Source of the DNA: Ophryocystis elektroscirrha
Lineage: Eukaryota > Apicomplexa > Conoidasida > Neogregarinorida > Ophryocystidae
Reading direction: 5' to 3'
Assembly: GCA_030141585.1 (NCBI GenBank)
Contig: JAQIFP010000010.1
Location: 105,692 to 141,798 of the forward strand
Length of the DNA stretch: 36,107 bases
Part shown: piece after piece, positions 1 through 12,630 of the stretch
How the letters are laid out: every line of letters begins with the position of its first letter
Position numbering within the stretch: the first letter of the stretch is position 1
Notes under the pieces: generated by a model
Told to the model about the DNA's origin: nothing
The model's database searches: none
What the model saw: only the letters and a program-made list of their open reading frames with translations
Made by a program: the position numbers and the translations under genes

Positions 1-139
1 ACATATATACATATATACATATATACATATATACATATATACATATATACATATATACATATATACATATATACATATATACATATATACATATATACAT
101 ATATACATATATACATATATACATATACATATATATATA
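1..139. repeat. (acatatat)n tandem repeat at left end
   Basis: About 15 near-perfect copies of the 8-bp unit acatatat fill the first ~135 bases. The same unit in the same orientation closes the window at 35946-36107. No telomere-type repeat (TTAGGG, TTTAGGG or similar) is present. This looks like simple-sequence DNA at which an assembly stopped, not a chromosome end. Confidence 0.95.
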
Positions 140-180
140 ATATCAAAAATAAAAATAATAATATTTATAATACTAATAAT

Positions 181-235
<55 letters not shown>

Positions 236-681
236 AATTTTATCTTCTTAATATATATAAACGTAATTTCGCAGACTATTAATGGTTCTATAATCTTATT
301 TAGTTTGATATTAATCCTATATGTTAAACAGTGCTGCGTTATAAATATTACTATGATTAAAAACTTTTATAAATCATCATTTAATAAATGTGTAAAAAAT
401 AAACAGTTGCAATATGTATTTTAATAGTTTTCACATAATAATTAGAGGTATCAGATTAAGTGCAATCGTAAACTTATTATATATATATATATCAACCATG
501 TTATATAAGTTAGAAAATTTGAATATATAACATTATTATGTACACAATAGTGCTTTTTTTTTTTTTTTATAAAAAATATGTATATATGGCATCAAAATAG
601 AAATAGATAATTATTAGTTTTTTTATAAAGATTACATAGAAATACTTGCTTAATAAATAGTCTACTTTCCACGGAATTTAT

Positions 682-906
682 TATAACAAAAACACCCTTC
701 AGAAAATTCTTCTGTTTACTGTCTAAAATCAATTGTTTTGACATCGAAAAAAAGCGAGTGCTTAGTCGCCAGGAAAGTTGTTGCATTCACAATAAAAAAA
801 CCTAAACTTCCCATATTTTTGAAGCTATTTAAAAAAATGGGAATCATTTTTGGACACCGTGATAACTCGGAAATGTTTGCAAACATCACAACTCGAATAT
901 ATTGAT
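682..906. other. Possible exon, strand undecided
   Basis: Base composition here is richer and less repetitive than its surroundings, and both strands are open. On + an open frame runs from about 682 to the TGA at 904-906, with a plausible 3' splice site (cccttcag) just before 702. On minus an ATG at 886-884 opens a 56-codon frame to a TAA at 718-716, and a GTAAAC donor overlaps its end. I recognise neither product. It may be the end of a gene continuing beyond the window, or a decayed gene. Confidence 0.25.
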
Positions 907-1011
907 TATTTATTTATCAACAATCATTTTTCAAGCATACAAATATAAAAACACTCTATAATTTGTTTATTGTTTTTAATAATTTCGTTTATATATATTT
1001 TCTAGAAATGA

Positions 1012-1125
1012 GATATTTTATTGTTTATCACTTGGTATTATTATAAGCTACCTGGACCTAAAAAACCAAATATTATCGTAGAGAATGATTTTGCCTTTGG
1101 AAGCAACTTCTGCGGTGTGATATAA
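1012..1125. other. Possible exon, strand undecided
   Basis: A non-repetitive stretch is open on both strands. On + the frame reads ...KLPGPKKPNIIVEND... and ends at TAA 1123-1125. On minus a frame containing LLPKAKSFSTIIFGFLGPG is open over the same bases. It may belong with the 682-906 stretch. No family was recognised. Confidence 0.2.
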
Positions 1126-1387
1126 TTTTAGATAGCATAGCCATATATACACGTGCTTCAAATTTTATTAAAACTACTGATTCCAATATAGTCTTTTTCT
1201 ATTGTGTGTTATTGACAAAAAAAAAAAAAAGATTAGCAAATTTAATTTCAGTACAATATTAATTATTTTTATATAATAAATTTATGCTTTATGTTTCCCT
1301 ACATGATTAATTATTAAAAGTTATAATAATTTAAAATAGATTCATTAAATCAATACAAACTTAAAATAGATATCAATAAATAAACAT

Positions 1388-1544
1388 ATGTATATATATA
1401 TATATATATTTACATTTATATATTTACACTCATATGTATACACTTATAGATTTGTACACTTATATATATGTACACTTATATATACACTTATATATACACA
1501 CTTATATATATACACTTATATATATACACTTATATATATCCACT

Positions 1545-1577
<33 letters not shown>

Positions 1578-1580
1578 TTC
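1388..1580. repeat. TA-rich microsatellite
   Basis: Tandem (ta)n is mixed with cacttatatata-type units. It generates long Tyr/Ile open frames that are not genes. Confidence 0.9.
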
Positions 1581-1674
1581 TGTTTATACCTAGAATGTAA
1601 TTTTGTAGAATTAGCAATATTGTATACTAAATAATGATAATACGTATATATTATAGAACAAGAATTTGTTTCAG

Positions 1675-2114
1675 ATTTTAAAAGATATATATTCGAAAGA
1701 TCCTATATGCAGAGATACAGCATTCAAGCAATTTTCTGAATTAGATACATGCGCAGGAATAACCAGTTTATTAGAATTGACTAAATTAGATAATTGCTCC
1801 AACTGCGAGGTAACATATTTTTTATGTGTGTATACTTTTAGCTAAGAGGATTATCTTGGGTGTTGATTCGAGGTCGATTGACGCAATTAAAGGCTGTAGA
1901 GTTACAGGAAATAATGGGTTTTTTGAAAGAAAAAGTTGCTCCAACTGTAATAAAGTTTTGAATTACTTCACAATATATATTAATATATAATAAAAAAAAA
2001 AAAGACTTTATTATAAGTAATACATTAGCTAAAAATCTGCATAAATGTTATTTCAGTATATACTTCCACTATTGATCAATCTAAAAAAATAAAGTATAAA
2101 TAAATGTTCAGTTC

Positions 2115-2151
<37 letters not shown>

Positions 2152-4042
2152 AGTAGCAAATATAGTCTATAAACTTTATAGATAAAAAAAAAAAAAAAGA
2201 TAATACAATTATCTTAAATTCATGTATTGTAATTGAAATCTTCGTGCAATATATATAGATATATATGCAAAATAAATTACTAAGATTTCTGAATAGTGTC
2301 TGGAGGTTTTACAAGAAGAAAAAGATAAAAGTGTGAAAAATAGACTTGCGGCAGTTATCAAACTTCTAGTTGAAGTTTTTTTGACAAATGGTATACACAG
2401 TAATTAATGTATTTATTTATTATAGATTATTTATGGACTAATCTTTGGGATTTTATTCAGAAATCTTTAACCCAATCAGATTCTTTAGAAATAATAAACA
2501 CGAACTTACAGTTGATATATAATATAAATGAAATCCTCCTTTATGCTGATCCTTTCCAAACTAAAAAAATTTTATTTCTACCATTAATTATAGATGTTTT
2601 GAACTCCAATTTATCCAATTATAATATAGTTCTTGATATTTTCAAGCTTTGTAGTTCTATGAATGAAGGGTAATTTTTATATTCATATTTTAATGATATT
2701 ATATATGTTATAATATTATATATATGGTTATTTTAATTATATATAGTTAGTATATTTATTGCTGATAGTGCATATATAGTGCATATATAGTGCATATATA
2801 GTGCATTTATAACATGCTATATACATATTAGTAATTATTTTAATTAATATTAATTATATTATATAGGAAATAAAAGAATAATAGTAATAATTTATAAAGA
2901 AGGTTTATTAAAAATAAAATAAGAAACAAAATAGTACATGAAAACCTGATAAATATAATATTAATGAATGACTTGTGCAAATGGTGCAACATAACTGTTT
3001 GTGTTAATGTATTTGTATGGTTTCTTTTTTTTTTTTTTTTTTAAGAAGAATAATTTTATGCAGAATAGTCCATGGCTTTAATGGCAAAGATTCTTCATCC
3101 AAATTGTTAAAGAAATCCAAGTATATGAGATATCAGACAACAGAGGAAATGTTTGAAATTATGAGAGAGTTTAATGAAGCCATAATCAAGGCATTGATAG
3201 GATACATAAAAGTTCATACACAGCTTACTGCACAACAGCAGCTTTTAGAAATGATAAATCATTGTTTTATTATACTCAAAAACGATTTAAAGTTTGCAAG
3301 GTCTCAAACTGTATTAATTGACTGTACTTTTGATATAATCACCACTCCTTTTTTTGATAAAGGTAATTCCCCCAAATATCATATTATGAGTATATCATTA
3401 TCTGTATATTTTAAATATATTGACAATATAAATATATTTAAATTATATAATATATAGTGCATAACACTAATAATTGATTTATTGGAGTGTTAAGTGGAAT
3501 AATTTGCATATAAAAAATGCTATAAACAGTATTTTTATAATATAGTTTACACAATAATATTTTGTTTTTTAACAGAGGTTAAGGTTAGTGCTATTAAACT
3601 TTCAATGTTTTTGTATAATGAAATGTTAAATCCCTATAGCTACTCCAATTGTATAACTCGTCTTGAAGATCAATTATGTGATTTAAGTTCCTTTTGTATT
3701 CGAGACTTAAAATTAAAATTTCAAGAATTTGAATTTAATGATGAAGCTCAGTACAGGTGTTTTGTGGGTTCATACTCTGACACGTTATTTGGCAACTGGA
3801 TACTTGAGCTATCTACCACATTTTCTGAAGCTTTAATTTGTAATCTAGCTTTAAAATTATTTATATCTCTATATATATACATATATATATACAAATATAT
3901 ATATACACATATATCTATACACACATATATATACACATATATATATACACATATATATACACATATCTATATACATATATATACGTATATATACAAAATT
4001 ATTTATGTAAATGTATATATAAATTTATATACATATACATAC

Positions 4043-4074
<32 letters not shown>

Positions 4075-7000
4075 TTATTTTTATGTATATTTATATAAAT
4101 ACATATATATACATATCTATACATATACATATGAATATATATGTAGTCTTACATATATATATATATATGTAAAACTTCACTGTAATATGCAAATTTAGTA
4201 TTCAATTTATAAATATACAGATAATTTTCTTTATGTAGTCTTTATAATAACTAGCATAATTCATAATTAATTGAGCTCAAACGAAAATTGGAGGTGATAT
4301 TCTTGCTTTTTTAGTGAATAAATCTATATCCAAAAAATTATTCAATTTGGGGAGCAATTTAATTGACGAAAATGATAAAGCTGGCTGCTTAATTTCTATC
4401 AATATAATTAGTTGTATGCTCGAAATTTGTGAAGATTATGAACAAGTTGCTATTTCAACTATATTAAACTTAATAACTACCAATGATTCTAATTTGGTGT
4501 GTTACCATGGTTTAAATGTGATAAAAAGCTATTTGGAAAACTCACTGTCTATATCTGTTTTTGATGAGTATACTTTGAAAAAAGTCTTAGAAATATCTAT
4601 CAAAAAACCCATGCTTATTATCAAGGTATTTTTATATCAGTTACTCTTATTTATATTCAATAATTATACAAATTTATTGGATAATAATTTGTACAGCCGC
4701 ACCATGCCTAAGTTGTACACGTAATCAATAGATATATTTATAGACGTTCTTATAAAGGTGTATTTATAGACATATGCATAAACTCATGTTGAACTCATGC
4801 ATGTATATATACACGGGTTATGTCTAGCTATGTGCTCAAACTTATGTGTGGACACATGTATAAATATCTGAATATATGTTTATATATATGCACAAACATA
4901 TTCATAAATATATATATATATATGGCAATATACATAAACTAGTGTATGGCATTATGGATAGACATGTGGATAGACATATGTGTAAACTTATACATGAATA
5001 TATCTATAGACATATGTATATAATTTAATATATTTGAATGATTTATCGAACATTTACGTATAAAAACTTACATATTTTATATACATTTTTAAAAAAAGAA
5101 GTAAACAATTTTTTTTTTTTTTTCAGAAAATGATTATATCTATAGTAACAGAATATATATCAATAATAAATGAAAGAAATTTGGAAATTGATAATCCTAT
5201 TATGCAGCTTATTTTTGATTACATAATCAAACGAGAATTTACAAGCCAGAATGCAATTTTATTGAATGAATATTTCAAACTCGTGAATGTCTTGCTATAC
5301 AGAAAAGATTTTCCGTACTATAAAGATATAATCGTGAATATAAACAAAATTTTTTCCAATGTACGATTATTCGGTGTATCACTTTATTTAGGCTACAATC
5401 ACAAAGGATACTATTCACAAAAATGATGAATCATTGCAGATATATGAGTCTGCTATGAGATGTATAAGTTCCATTTGTGAAAAAGGCGATGAAGCAGTGT
5501 AAAACACTAGCAAATACCATTGTTTATTTTAGTTATAAACCTCATATCAATTCTTTTATTGATCAATGCCTTAAATTGTTGACTTTATTAGTAAAAGATC
5601 TCGACTGTGTTCAAATTTCTTTATCCTCTATATTAGATGTAACTGTACATATACCTTAAATATCTACTCAGTATCTGACTATTTTTATCAGTTCTAAGTC
5701 AGTCGTCGAGCAACTCACTCAATTCAATGAAATAATTGATCTTATTTTCCATATATTACGTTTGCCCGATAAAGTAAGTATAATGGATGTCTACAAAAAA
5801 AAAAAAAACCTTTTTTTTTTTTAGGAAACTTTCACACAAACAAATCCTCTTCATAATACTACGGGAACACAAAGTCTCGATGATAAAATAAATGAAAATT
5901 TGGATCAAACCATCCAGCTCAATACAGTAAGTAATTTTTTTTTTATATGTGTAAATAGACTATAATAGAAAGAAAAAAGTCGGCACTTGATCTATTAAAT
6001 ACCCTACTAACGTTATATCCACAAGAAAGCTTTTTGATCTATAAAACTGTATCTTAATTATGAACATACAAGAACTTGCTATTAGATTCAAAAAGGCTTA
6101 TTTCAAATACTTCAAACAAGTGTAAAAATACTGAGAGTGTCTGCCGCAGTGACTAGTATTGCATTTGTTAAAATTTTTTTACTTCCCACTAATAATGAAT
6201 CAGATTCAAAGTCTTTAGTAAACAAGTAAATTTTTTTTTTTTTTTTAATATACTTTCAGTTGTGCACTAGCTTCTAAAGAGTTAAGTAAAACGGAATTTT
6301 CTGAACTAATTGAACAGTTTTGCACGTTATTACTGACAGAATTCACTTCTTCTAATAATATTCATGATGTAAGTCAATAAAACATATATATATATGTATA
6401 TTTTATAATATGTGTTATCTACATTATATTTATGTGTATACGTATTTTTTTTTTTTTTTTTTTTTACTTATTTATTTCATAGGTTATAAGTAGAATATCA
6501 TAATAACATATTTATGATTATTTAATTAGATGGCTGAAGTGCTTGACTCCTTGAAAGAATATTTCTACGTTTGGTGCCTCGCTCTAAAAGATGAAAATAT
6601 TGAATTAAATGAAAATACAATTAAATTCCTTGATTTCACTCTAAGCATAATTGGGTCTTTCATTGTGACAACAATAAAAAACGAAAAATCATGCTTTCAA
6701 ACAGAACCTCAAAAAAACCATGTAAGGAATATAAATAAAAGCTTCAAATTTTAATAGTTTTACAAATATACTACAATACTAACACTACATGAATATACTG
6801 CAATATAGCATAGAATTTACATATAAAAAATTTTTTTTTTTTTTTTTTAAATACTATTTAGCCTTTTCTTTTCATTAGATAATATAGTTTATATTACAAA
6901 AATATGTTTCTTTATCAATTATTTTTGAGTAGGAAGATGAATCAAGATCAGACGTATCTGATTCAATTGATTCAGTCGAAGAAATATCTAAAGAAAACAT

Positions 7001-7405
7001 TTACTCTAATATTACTTATATCGTGAAATATCTTTATTTAGTAAGATTTATATCCTTTTAATTCTTTAAAGATTTTCGGCAAAAAATGTAACCATATTAT
7101 TATTAAATATCTGAAACCTCCAATGTCTTATCTTCTTACAACTACTAAAATAAATGTAATAGGAAGAACAGCTAGTCTCTATTTTTTTTCTTATTTGATT
7201 AAATATGGAGAACAGTTCGAGTTAGCATCTAGTATTTTACCCGTTGCCGTCTTATATTGTCGAAAAAATGATAGACTTATTGATGTAGAGTTTAATTTAA
7301 CAGAAATAAGGCGAATACAAGCATCTGCTTATTGTATAGGTATGGCAATGGTGAAGTTATGTACTAATAAATAAAATCGTTACATACATATAAGAATACA
7401 ATACA

Positions 7406-7436
<31 letters not shown>

Positions 7437-8797
7437 GTTTTTAACGTATATATATATTTTTTTTTCTTTTATTACTAGGTGTATATATACATATATATAT
7501 ATATATATTACATACTCAGGTATGATAAATATATTTATGTACCGGGTTTTGACATATACGCATAGATAGAACATATTCTTCATTGATAAACATTTATTAC
7601 TATACAACATTCATACATATTGCTAAATAAATTTATTAACATTTATATTACTATTATTATTATTATTAATATTATTACCATTAGTATTATAATGATTAAT
7701 ATATATTAATAAATTTGTGATATATACAGGCGTTATTTCCGAAGTAAACTCTGAGGAGGTAATAGGAATGTATAACTTAATTATAAAAACTGTGAGTTGT
7801 GTTTAAAATATCACTCTTCTCTAGCTTAATGTAATTTTGAAGCAGTCCGAAGAAGGTTCTTTGCACCGGTTTTTAGCGTTTACTGCTTTAATTAAAATAT
7901 ATTTTAATCCTATATATAGGTGAATATAGTAAAATAGTACTGCATATAAGGCTATATATACATAATTAAATTATTTTCTATATATTACACACAAAACGAA
8001 TTATATTATGTATATATATGGGTATAATATTAGGGTATATATAATAGGTGTATACACTATATTTTTATATAATAATGTAAGTATTATATTTGTATATATA
8101 TTTATATATATGTATATATGCATATATAATGTATCTATATATATTCTATGTATATATATGTGTTTATATATATGTGTGTATATATATGTGTGTATATATA
8201 ATGTATGTATATATATTATGCATATTCAAGTAATCTGTTATTCAATGCAGTGATTGCGCAATGAAAATGCATATTCAAGTCAAGGATGTTATATATATGT
8301 TTCTCTCTTGCTCTCCTTTCAATGAAGAAGATGAATCTTGTGATTTGATACAATTTATAGTAAATTCTATATTACAACAAAAAATTGCTCTTTGGCTCTA
8401 CAAGGACAGTGAATTCAGATCTCAGGTAAACATTACGTAATTATATATAAAGGTATATATATATGTTTATGTATATGTGTATGTATACTTGTATATATAT
8501 ATACATATATATAAATGTGGATATATAAATATGTATGTATATATATATATGTATATATGTATGTATACATATATATATATAAATGTGTATATGTATGTGC
8601 ATAATAAGTTTTACAGTATTTTGAGATTGTATATTTATATTCGTTGTTGCTCAATATATATCATTGAGGATTATTTTCAGATTATATCTTATTTAATGCT
8701 AGTAAACAAAGATAAATCAAAAATTGAAGCCAAAATATCAAATGGCAATTGGCTCGGTACAATAGACGACGCTATAGCTATTCTTGAAAAAGTATAA
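1675..8797 (+). CDS. Importin-5 / Kap121-like importin beta
   Basis: This is a nuclear import receptor built of HEAT repeats. Exons: 1675-1809, 1842-1946, 2297-2390, 2426-2669, 3064-3362, 3576-3839, 4276-4625, 5127-5360, 5392-5498, 5533-5638, 5672-5773, 5825-5926, 5959-6048, 6086-6225, 6260-6368, 6530-6721, 6933-7040, 7072-7339, 7730-7791, 7825-7919, 8251-8425, 8681-8797. They join to 3498 nt in one frame, about 1165 residues, close to the ~1100 usual for importin-5. Family-like landmarks are the N-terminal HEAT ([12 protein letters not shown]), [12 protein letters not shown] where the family has GLGGKLVLPMI, an acidic stretch [14 protein letters not shown], and [12 protein letters not shown] matching EVRQAAAYGLG. 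The initiator Met must be on an undetected upstream exon, because a stop precedes the first exon in frame. Sequence is divergent, so the paralogue (importin-5 versus -4) is inferred from order and length. The gene ends 5 bp from the RBBP4 stop. Confidence 0.85.
2766..2806. repeat. 11-bp tandem repeat (tagtgcatata)
   Basis: About four copies of tagtgcatata lie inside the 2670-3063 intron of the importin gene. Confidence 0.85.
3868..4135. repeat. TA/CA microsatellite in intron
   Basis: Alternating atatatac/acatat units fill most of the 3840-4275 intron of the importin gene. Open frames running into it are artefacts of reading past the donor at 3840. Confidence 0.9.
7984..8230. repeat. TA-rich microsatellite in intron
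   Basis: Degenerate tatatatg/tgtatata units lie inside the 7920-8250 importin intron. A similar tract occupies 8447-8600 in the next intron. Confidence 0.85.
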
Positions 8798-8802
8798 AAG
8801 AT

Positions 8803-9739
8803 TTATTCCAGAGGTCCACAGTGTTCATCATCGGAAAAGTCATCCGTAAAAATGACATTACTCTGCATAAAGTTCATAGAAATATCTCGAAATAATTACC
8901 GGACACCATAAGTGAAGCTGATTTTCAGTAGTTACAGAAGCAAATGCCTGAGCAAAAAGTTTTTTGTAGATTGTATTTTTTTATAAATGTCTATATATAA
9001 TTAAAACTGCTATATAGTTTTTTAATTATGATATATACTTACTGGGTCTGACTCGCTGTCTTTAATCCAGCAGAAATCATTAACAACCCCACTTTGTCCC
9101 GCGTGATTAAACTAAGCGAAAATTTCTTTCATATAAAAAAATTACAATGAGCTCAGGAGGGCCATCTTTTGCATCTTCCGGATTTTGCTCTTTTCCTAAT
9201 AAAAAAGAAATGATTAACTATAATTTATTTTATATATGATCAATACATTTTTTTTAATATTTTTTTATTTTACATTCGAGTGATCTATAACTAAAAAATA
9301 TCTTAATTAGTTTACATATTGCAGCTCACAATTTGAAAATTTATATAAGATAGAAAGAATAATAAAATAGTATACCTATGTTCGCAAGACTCCAAATGTA
9401 TATATACTTGTCTGAGGCACTTGAAGTCAAGTAGTATTCTGAGAAAGGAGAAAACTCTAAACGAGATATCTATAAAATAGTGATTAGTATTATTGATTAC
9501 TGGTTCTTTGTGAGATGCCATTTTATAGAGTAGAGTTGATGGACTTCTCATATCATATAAATTGACGACTTTTTCTTCTCCACCAGTGCAAAAAATATTT
9601 GGTTTTAATTGATTGATACTCACAGCATTCAGCTCTTTAGTATCGTTTTTTATCTAAGTGTACGAATTTCATTTTTAGCATATTTGCAGTGTAATTCTTA
9701 TAAACAAAATAGTTTATTATGTGAATAAGTTTGCATGTT

Positions 9740-9775
<36 letters not shown>

Positions 9776-11360
9776 TCACTAGGTGTTTTTGTATATTCTA
9801 TACACAAAATTATTTTGTATATATATATATGCTCAATTATGTATTATATATGTAAGTATAATATGTATATATATATATATATATATATGTATTAGTAGGT
9901 GTTTATGTATATTCTATATACAAAATTATTTTATATATATATATATATATTTATATATATACATACGTATATATGTACTCAATTACATAAATATACAGTG
10001 GCTATTTAGGCGTATAGATTTGAACTTATATGAGTAGGGATACTGACTGTGTGAATAATACATCCAGCTTTTGATTGTCTAGTGTCCCAAATAATAGTTC
10101 GTCCATCATCTCCAACTGATATAAGTAAATTTTCATGGGAAGGATGCCAAGCAACGTCTTCAACTACTTCAGAATGTCCGGATAAAGTTAAAAGTGGCGT
10201 TACAGTTTTAGTTTGTAAATTATTACAGTCCCATACGCATAATAGTTGGTCATTTGCAGCTGTGGCTAGATAACCGTCTTTTATCTTTGACCAATTCAAA
10301 CCCCAACCTTCTCTTTCATGAAATACTAAAGAATATGTCGAAATTGAGGAGGGATTCACTTCTTTTTTCTCATCCATTACAGCGTTTTTGATGTCAAATA
10401 TTTGAGCTATGATTTATGTCAATCGATGATTGTTTTACCTGCTCCATCTACTGTTATAGATGCCACTATATTCTGATTTTGAGGCATTGCTCGTAATCTA
10501 TTTGGCTCCCCAACATTGTGGCGTATTTTCATTCTTGTAAAGAATTTTTTACTGTCTTGACTACTTTGCTGCTCTTCTTCAAACTCTGTACTAATATATT
10601 TTCCGATGTACAACAAATACTCTACACGTATCTAAAAATACAGAATGCACACATTACTACTATTATCTAGTCATATATATATATATATATATATATATAC
10701 ATTAGTAAAAACATGTGCGAATACTTCAGTTACCAAATAAGTGCTGAATACTCATATACATATATAAATATCACTAACATAATATGCTGTATAGTAGACA
10801 ATTATATATATCAGGTAATAGTCTATATATGTATCGAATTGCCATTGAATAAGCTTTATATGGCATAGTGATATACTTGGCATCAGTATTTGGATATTAC
10901 AATATATATTACTTTAATAATTATATTACTAAATATATATAATATATATATATAATATATATCAATAAAAAATCCCCTACCAAATTATCTAATAATATAA
11001 AATAATCTAATATATATATATATATAATTAAAGTACACACCTTGCCTGTAGGTTTGCGATTGATTTTGATCATAAGGAACAACAACATCCATAAATATAA
11101 TATAGTTCCATTGATCTTCAGAAACATGAGTTCCTAGTAAAAGCGAAGTGACCATACTATCGAAGTTTTTTCTAAAGGAAAAAATAGATTCCATAATTTG
11201 AATACTTTGGATCATAGTAAGGGGTTTTTTCAATTGGCTGGGTATATAATGATTCCACGGTCAAAGAAGGCCATTCTAGTACATGTAACATGCTATAATT
11301 ATACAAGAAATTAAAATCGGCTTCAAAATCAGCAGAGCTTGATTCATCGAAATTTCTCAT
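8803..11360 (-). CDS. RBBP4 / Msi1 WD40 histone chaperone
   Basis: A WD40 propeller of the RbAp46/48-Msi1-p55 family, which binds histones H3-H4 within CAF-1, HDAC and PRC2-type complexes in the nucleus. Exons (minus): 11360-11206, 11171-11039, 10631-10439, 10406-10048, 9653-9501, 9469-9376, 9195-9146, 9111-9043, 8947-8900, 8862-8803. They total 1314 nt, 437 residues, against about 425 in animals. Signatures are the N-terminal helix and HVLEWPSLTVE, LLGTHVSED, MPQNQNIVAS, GHSEVVEDVAWHPSHE, WDTRQSK, and the GKEQNPEDAKDGPPELI loop, which is almost family-identical before the last blade. An acidic tail (FTDDFSDDE) closes the protein. Seven of nine introns are 31-95 nt; five are under 40. AATAAA overlaps the stop codon. 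Confidence 0.96.
9741..9985. repeat. TA-rich microsatellite in intron
   Basis: Two similar copies of a segment containing gtgttt-tgtatattctata-acaaaattatttt flanked by (ta)n lie at about 9750-9850 and 9870-9970. They sit inside the 9654-10047 intron of the RBBP4 gene. Confidence 0.8.
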
Positions 11361-11515
11361 GTTTTCCTCAGTCGTGCCTAATCGTCAATAACTATTTTGT
11401 GAATCCAACACAAACTTATTCTTTTTGGGTTTCTTTTGCAGTTTTAAATGATAAAAATAAATTTCGAGTATATTTAATCAAAAATATGGTAATAAAACAA
11501 ATATGGAAGGTAAAT

Positions 11516-12348
11516 TTAGAATCCAAACTTTTTATTAACTTGTTCAATAGCTTTAACAATGTCCGCTAATTCCGCTCGATCAGTTTGCTAAAGATTCATA
11601 TTAAAAAAATAATTGATTTATTTATTTAAATTGTAATCTGGCTAGTTCGGAACCGTTTCCAATTATAAGTTCGACTGATAATGCTTTATCTTACCAAACT
11701 ATTCTCTTTAAAAATTTTGATTATATTCTCAAGTAAAAAATAAGCGGCATGTGCAGTAAATCGAACTCTACGTATATATGTACATTTATACGCATTAATC
11801 ACGTTTGAGGTTCACAAGTGGAGCATCCGGATGATCCAATAAAAAATTCTATCAACTCAAAAGGGAACTAACCATTTGAGAAAGAGAAAAGATAAATTAC
11901 GGAAGACGTTTTATTCGAGTTTTTTTTTAAGTAATTGAGGACTGCTTGGGACAGCTCCAACTCTTGGTCTCTTAAGTGATCGGGCATCATTTTAAGCAAA
12001 ATCTACTATTTTCAAAAAAGTCCCATTTAGATATCAATTGAAGAGCCTTACTCAACCATTTGAATTATATTTTTCTTACAGCAAAAGAATTTATATTATC
12101 AAGAGTTTTGATAGAAACCTTAAATATCCCTATCAACAATTTCTAAGGATTGTATTCAAAAAACAACATTTTCACCTTCTTTACTGAGTTCGATACGCGT
12201 ATGTATGGAATTATATCTCTTTATTTTATATTCACATTAAATATATATATTACTTAAAGATTGGTAAATCGTCAATTGTGTAAATTAAGGCGAGGTACCT
12301 GTATAAATTATTGCATCTCAAATTAAGTACAATATTAGCAAAACTCAT
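11516..12348 (-). CDS. Unrecognised small helical protein
   Basis: Exons (minus): 12348-12254, 12218-12176, 12142-12080, 12002-11901, 11867-11803, 11767-11695, 11587-11516. They total 513 nt, 170 residues, with all phases agreeing and every exon bounded by GT-AG. The product looks all-helical (MMPDHLRDQELELSQAVL; HAAYFLLENIIKIFKENS; ELADIVKAIEQVNKKFGF) with a central CSTCEP. There is no signal peptide or membrane span. The helices suggest an ARM/HEAT-type or adaptor protein, but I cannot assign a family. The C-terminal helix and codon use look genuinely coding. It sits 155 bp upstream of the RBBP4 start on the same strand. Start choice: first ATG in frame, with no acceptor just upstream. Confidence 0.6.
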
Positions 12349-12630
12349 TATTACATTTAATATTTGTGAATATCACATATAACATGATTATACTATTTGT
12401 ATATTATAGTTAATATTATTTTAAATCATTTATTTTGAATATAAATCAATTTTTTCAAATACGTATTATGACATAATTAATTATTAACATAATTATTTTT
12501 TATATAATATGAGTGCGGGTGGCATTATACAAACATAATTATTTAAATACAATTTGTCCTATTTAATTATATACAGTGACCAAAGAATGTACATAACACT
12601 TACAATATTAAGGTATGCATGTATTAATGA

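Larger units (their letters stand above)
140..1674. other. AT-rich stretch without a confident gene
   Basis: This holds an (AT)n tract near 186-228, poly-A and poly-T runs, and a long TA/CACTTATA-type microsatellite at about 1388-1580. Two short stretches of higher complexity (about 690-906 and 1012-1125) look coding and are listed separately. The first exon of the importin gene, which must carry its start codon, should lie in here but could not be identified. Confidence 0.6.

Noticed and set aside
7340..7374. Continuation of the importin exon to a TAA at 7372-7374
   Set aside because: The donor at 7340 joins in phase to 7730 and restores family-like sequence; the extra residues are intronic.
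11339..11569. A 76-codon + strand frame between RBBP4 and the gene before it
   Set aside because: It overlaps the start of RBBP4 and the last exon of the 170-residue gene, both better supported on minus; no family match and no splice partners.
11600..11694. A short frame ELIIGNGSELARLQF between two exons of the unrecognised gene
   Set aside because: No donor follows it and its phase does not fit the strong GTAAGA donor at 11694; treated as intron.
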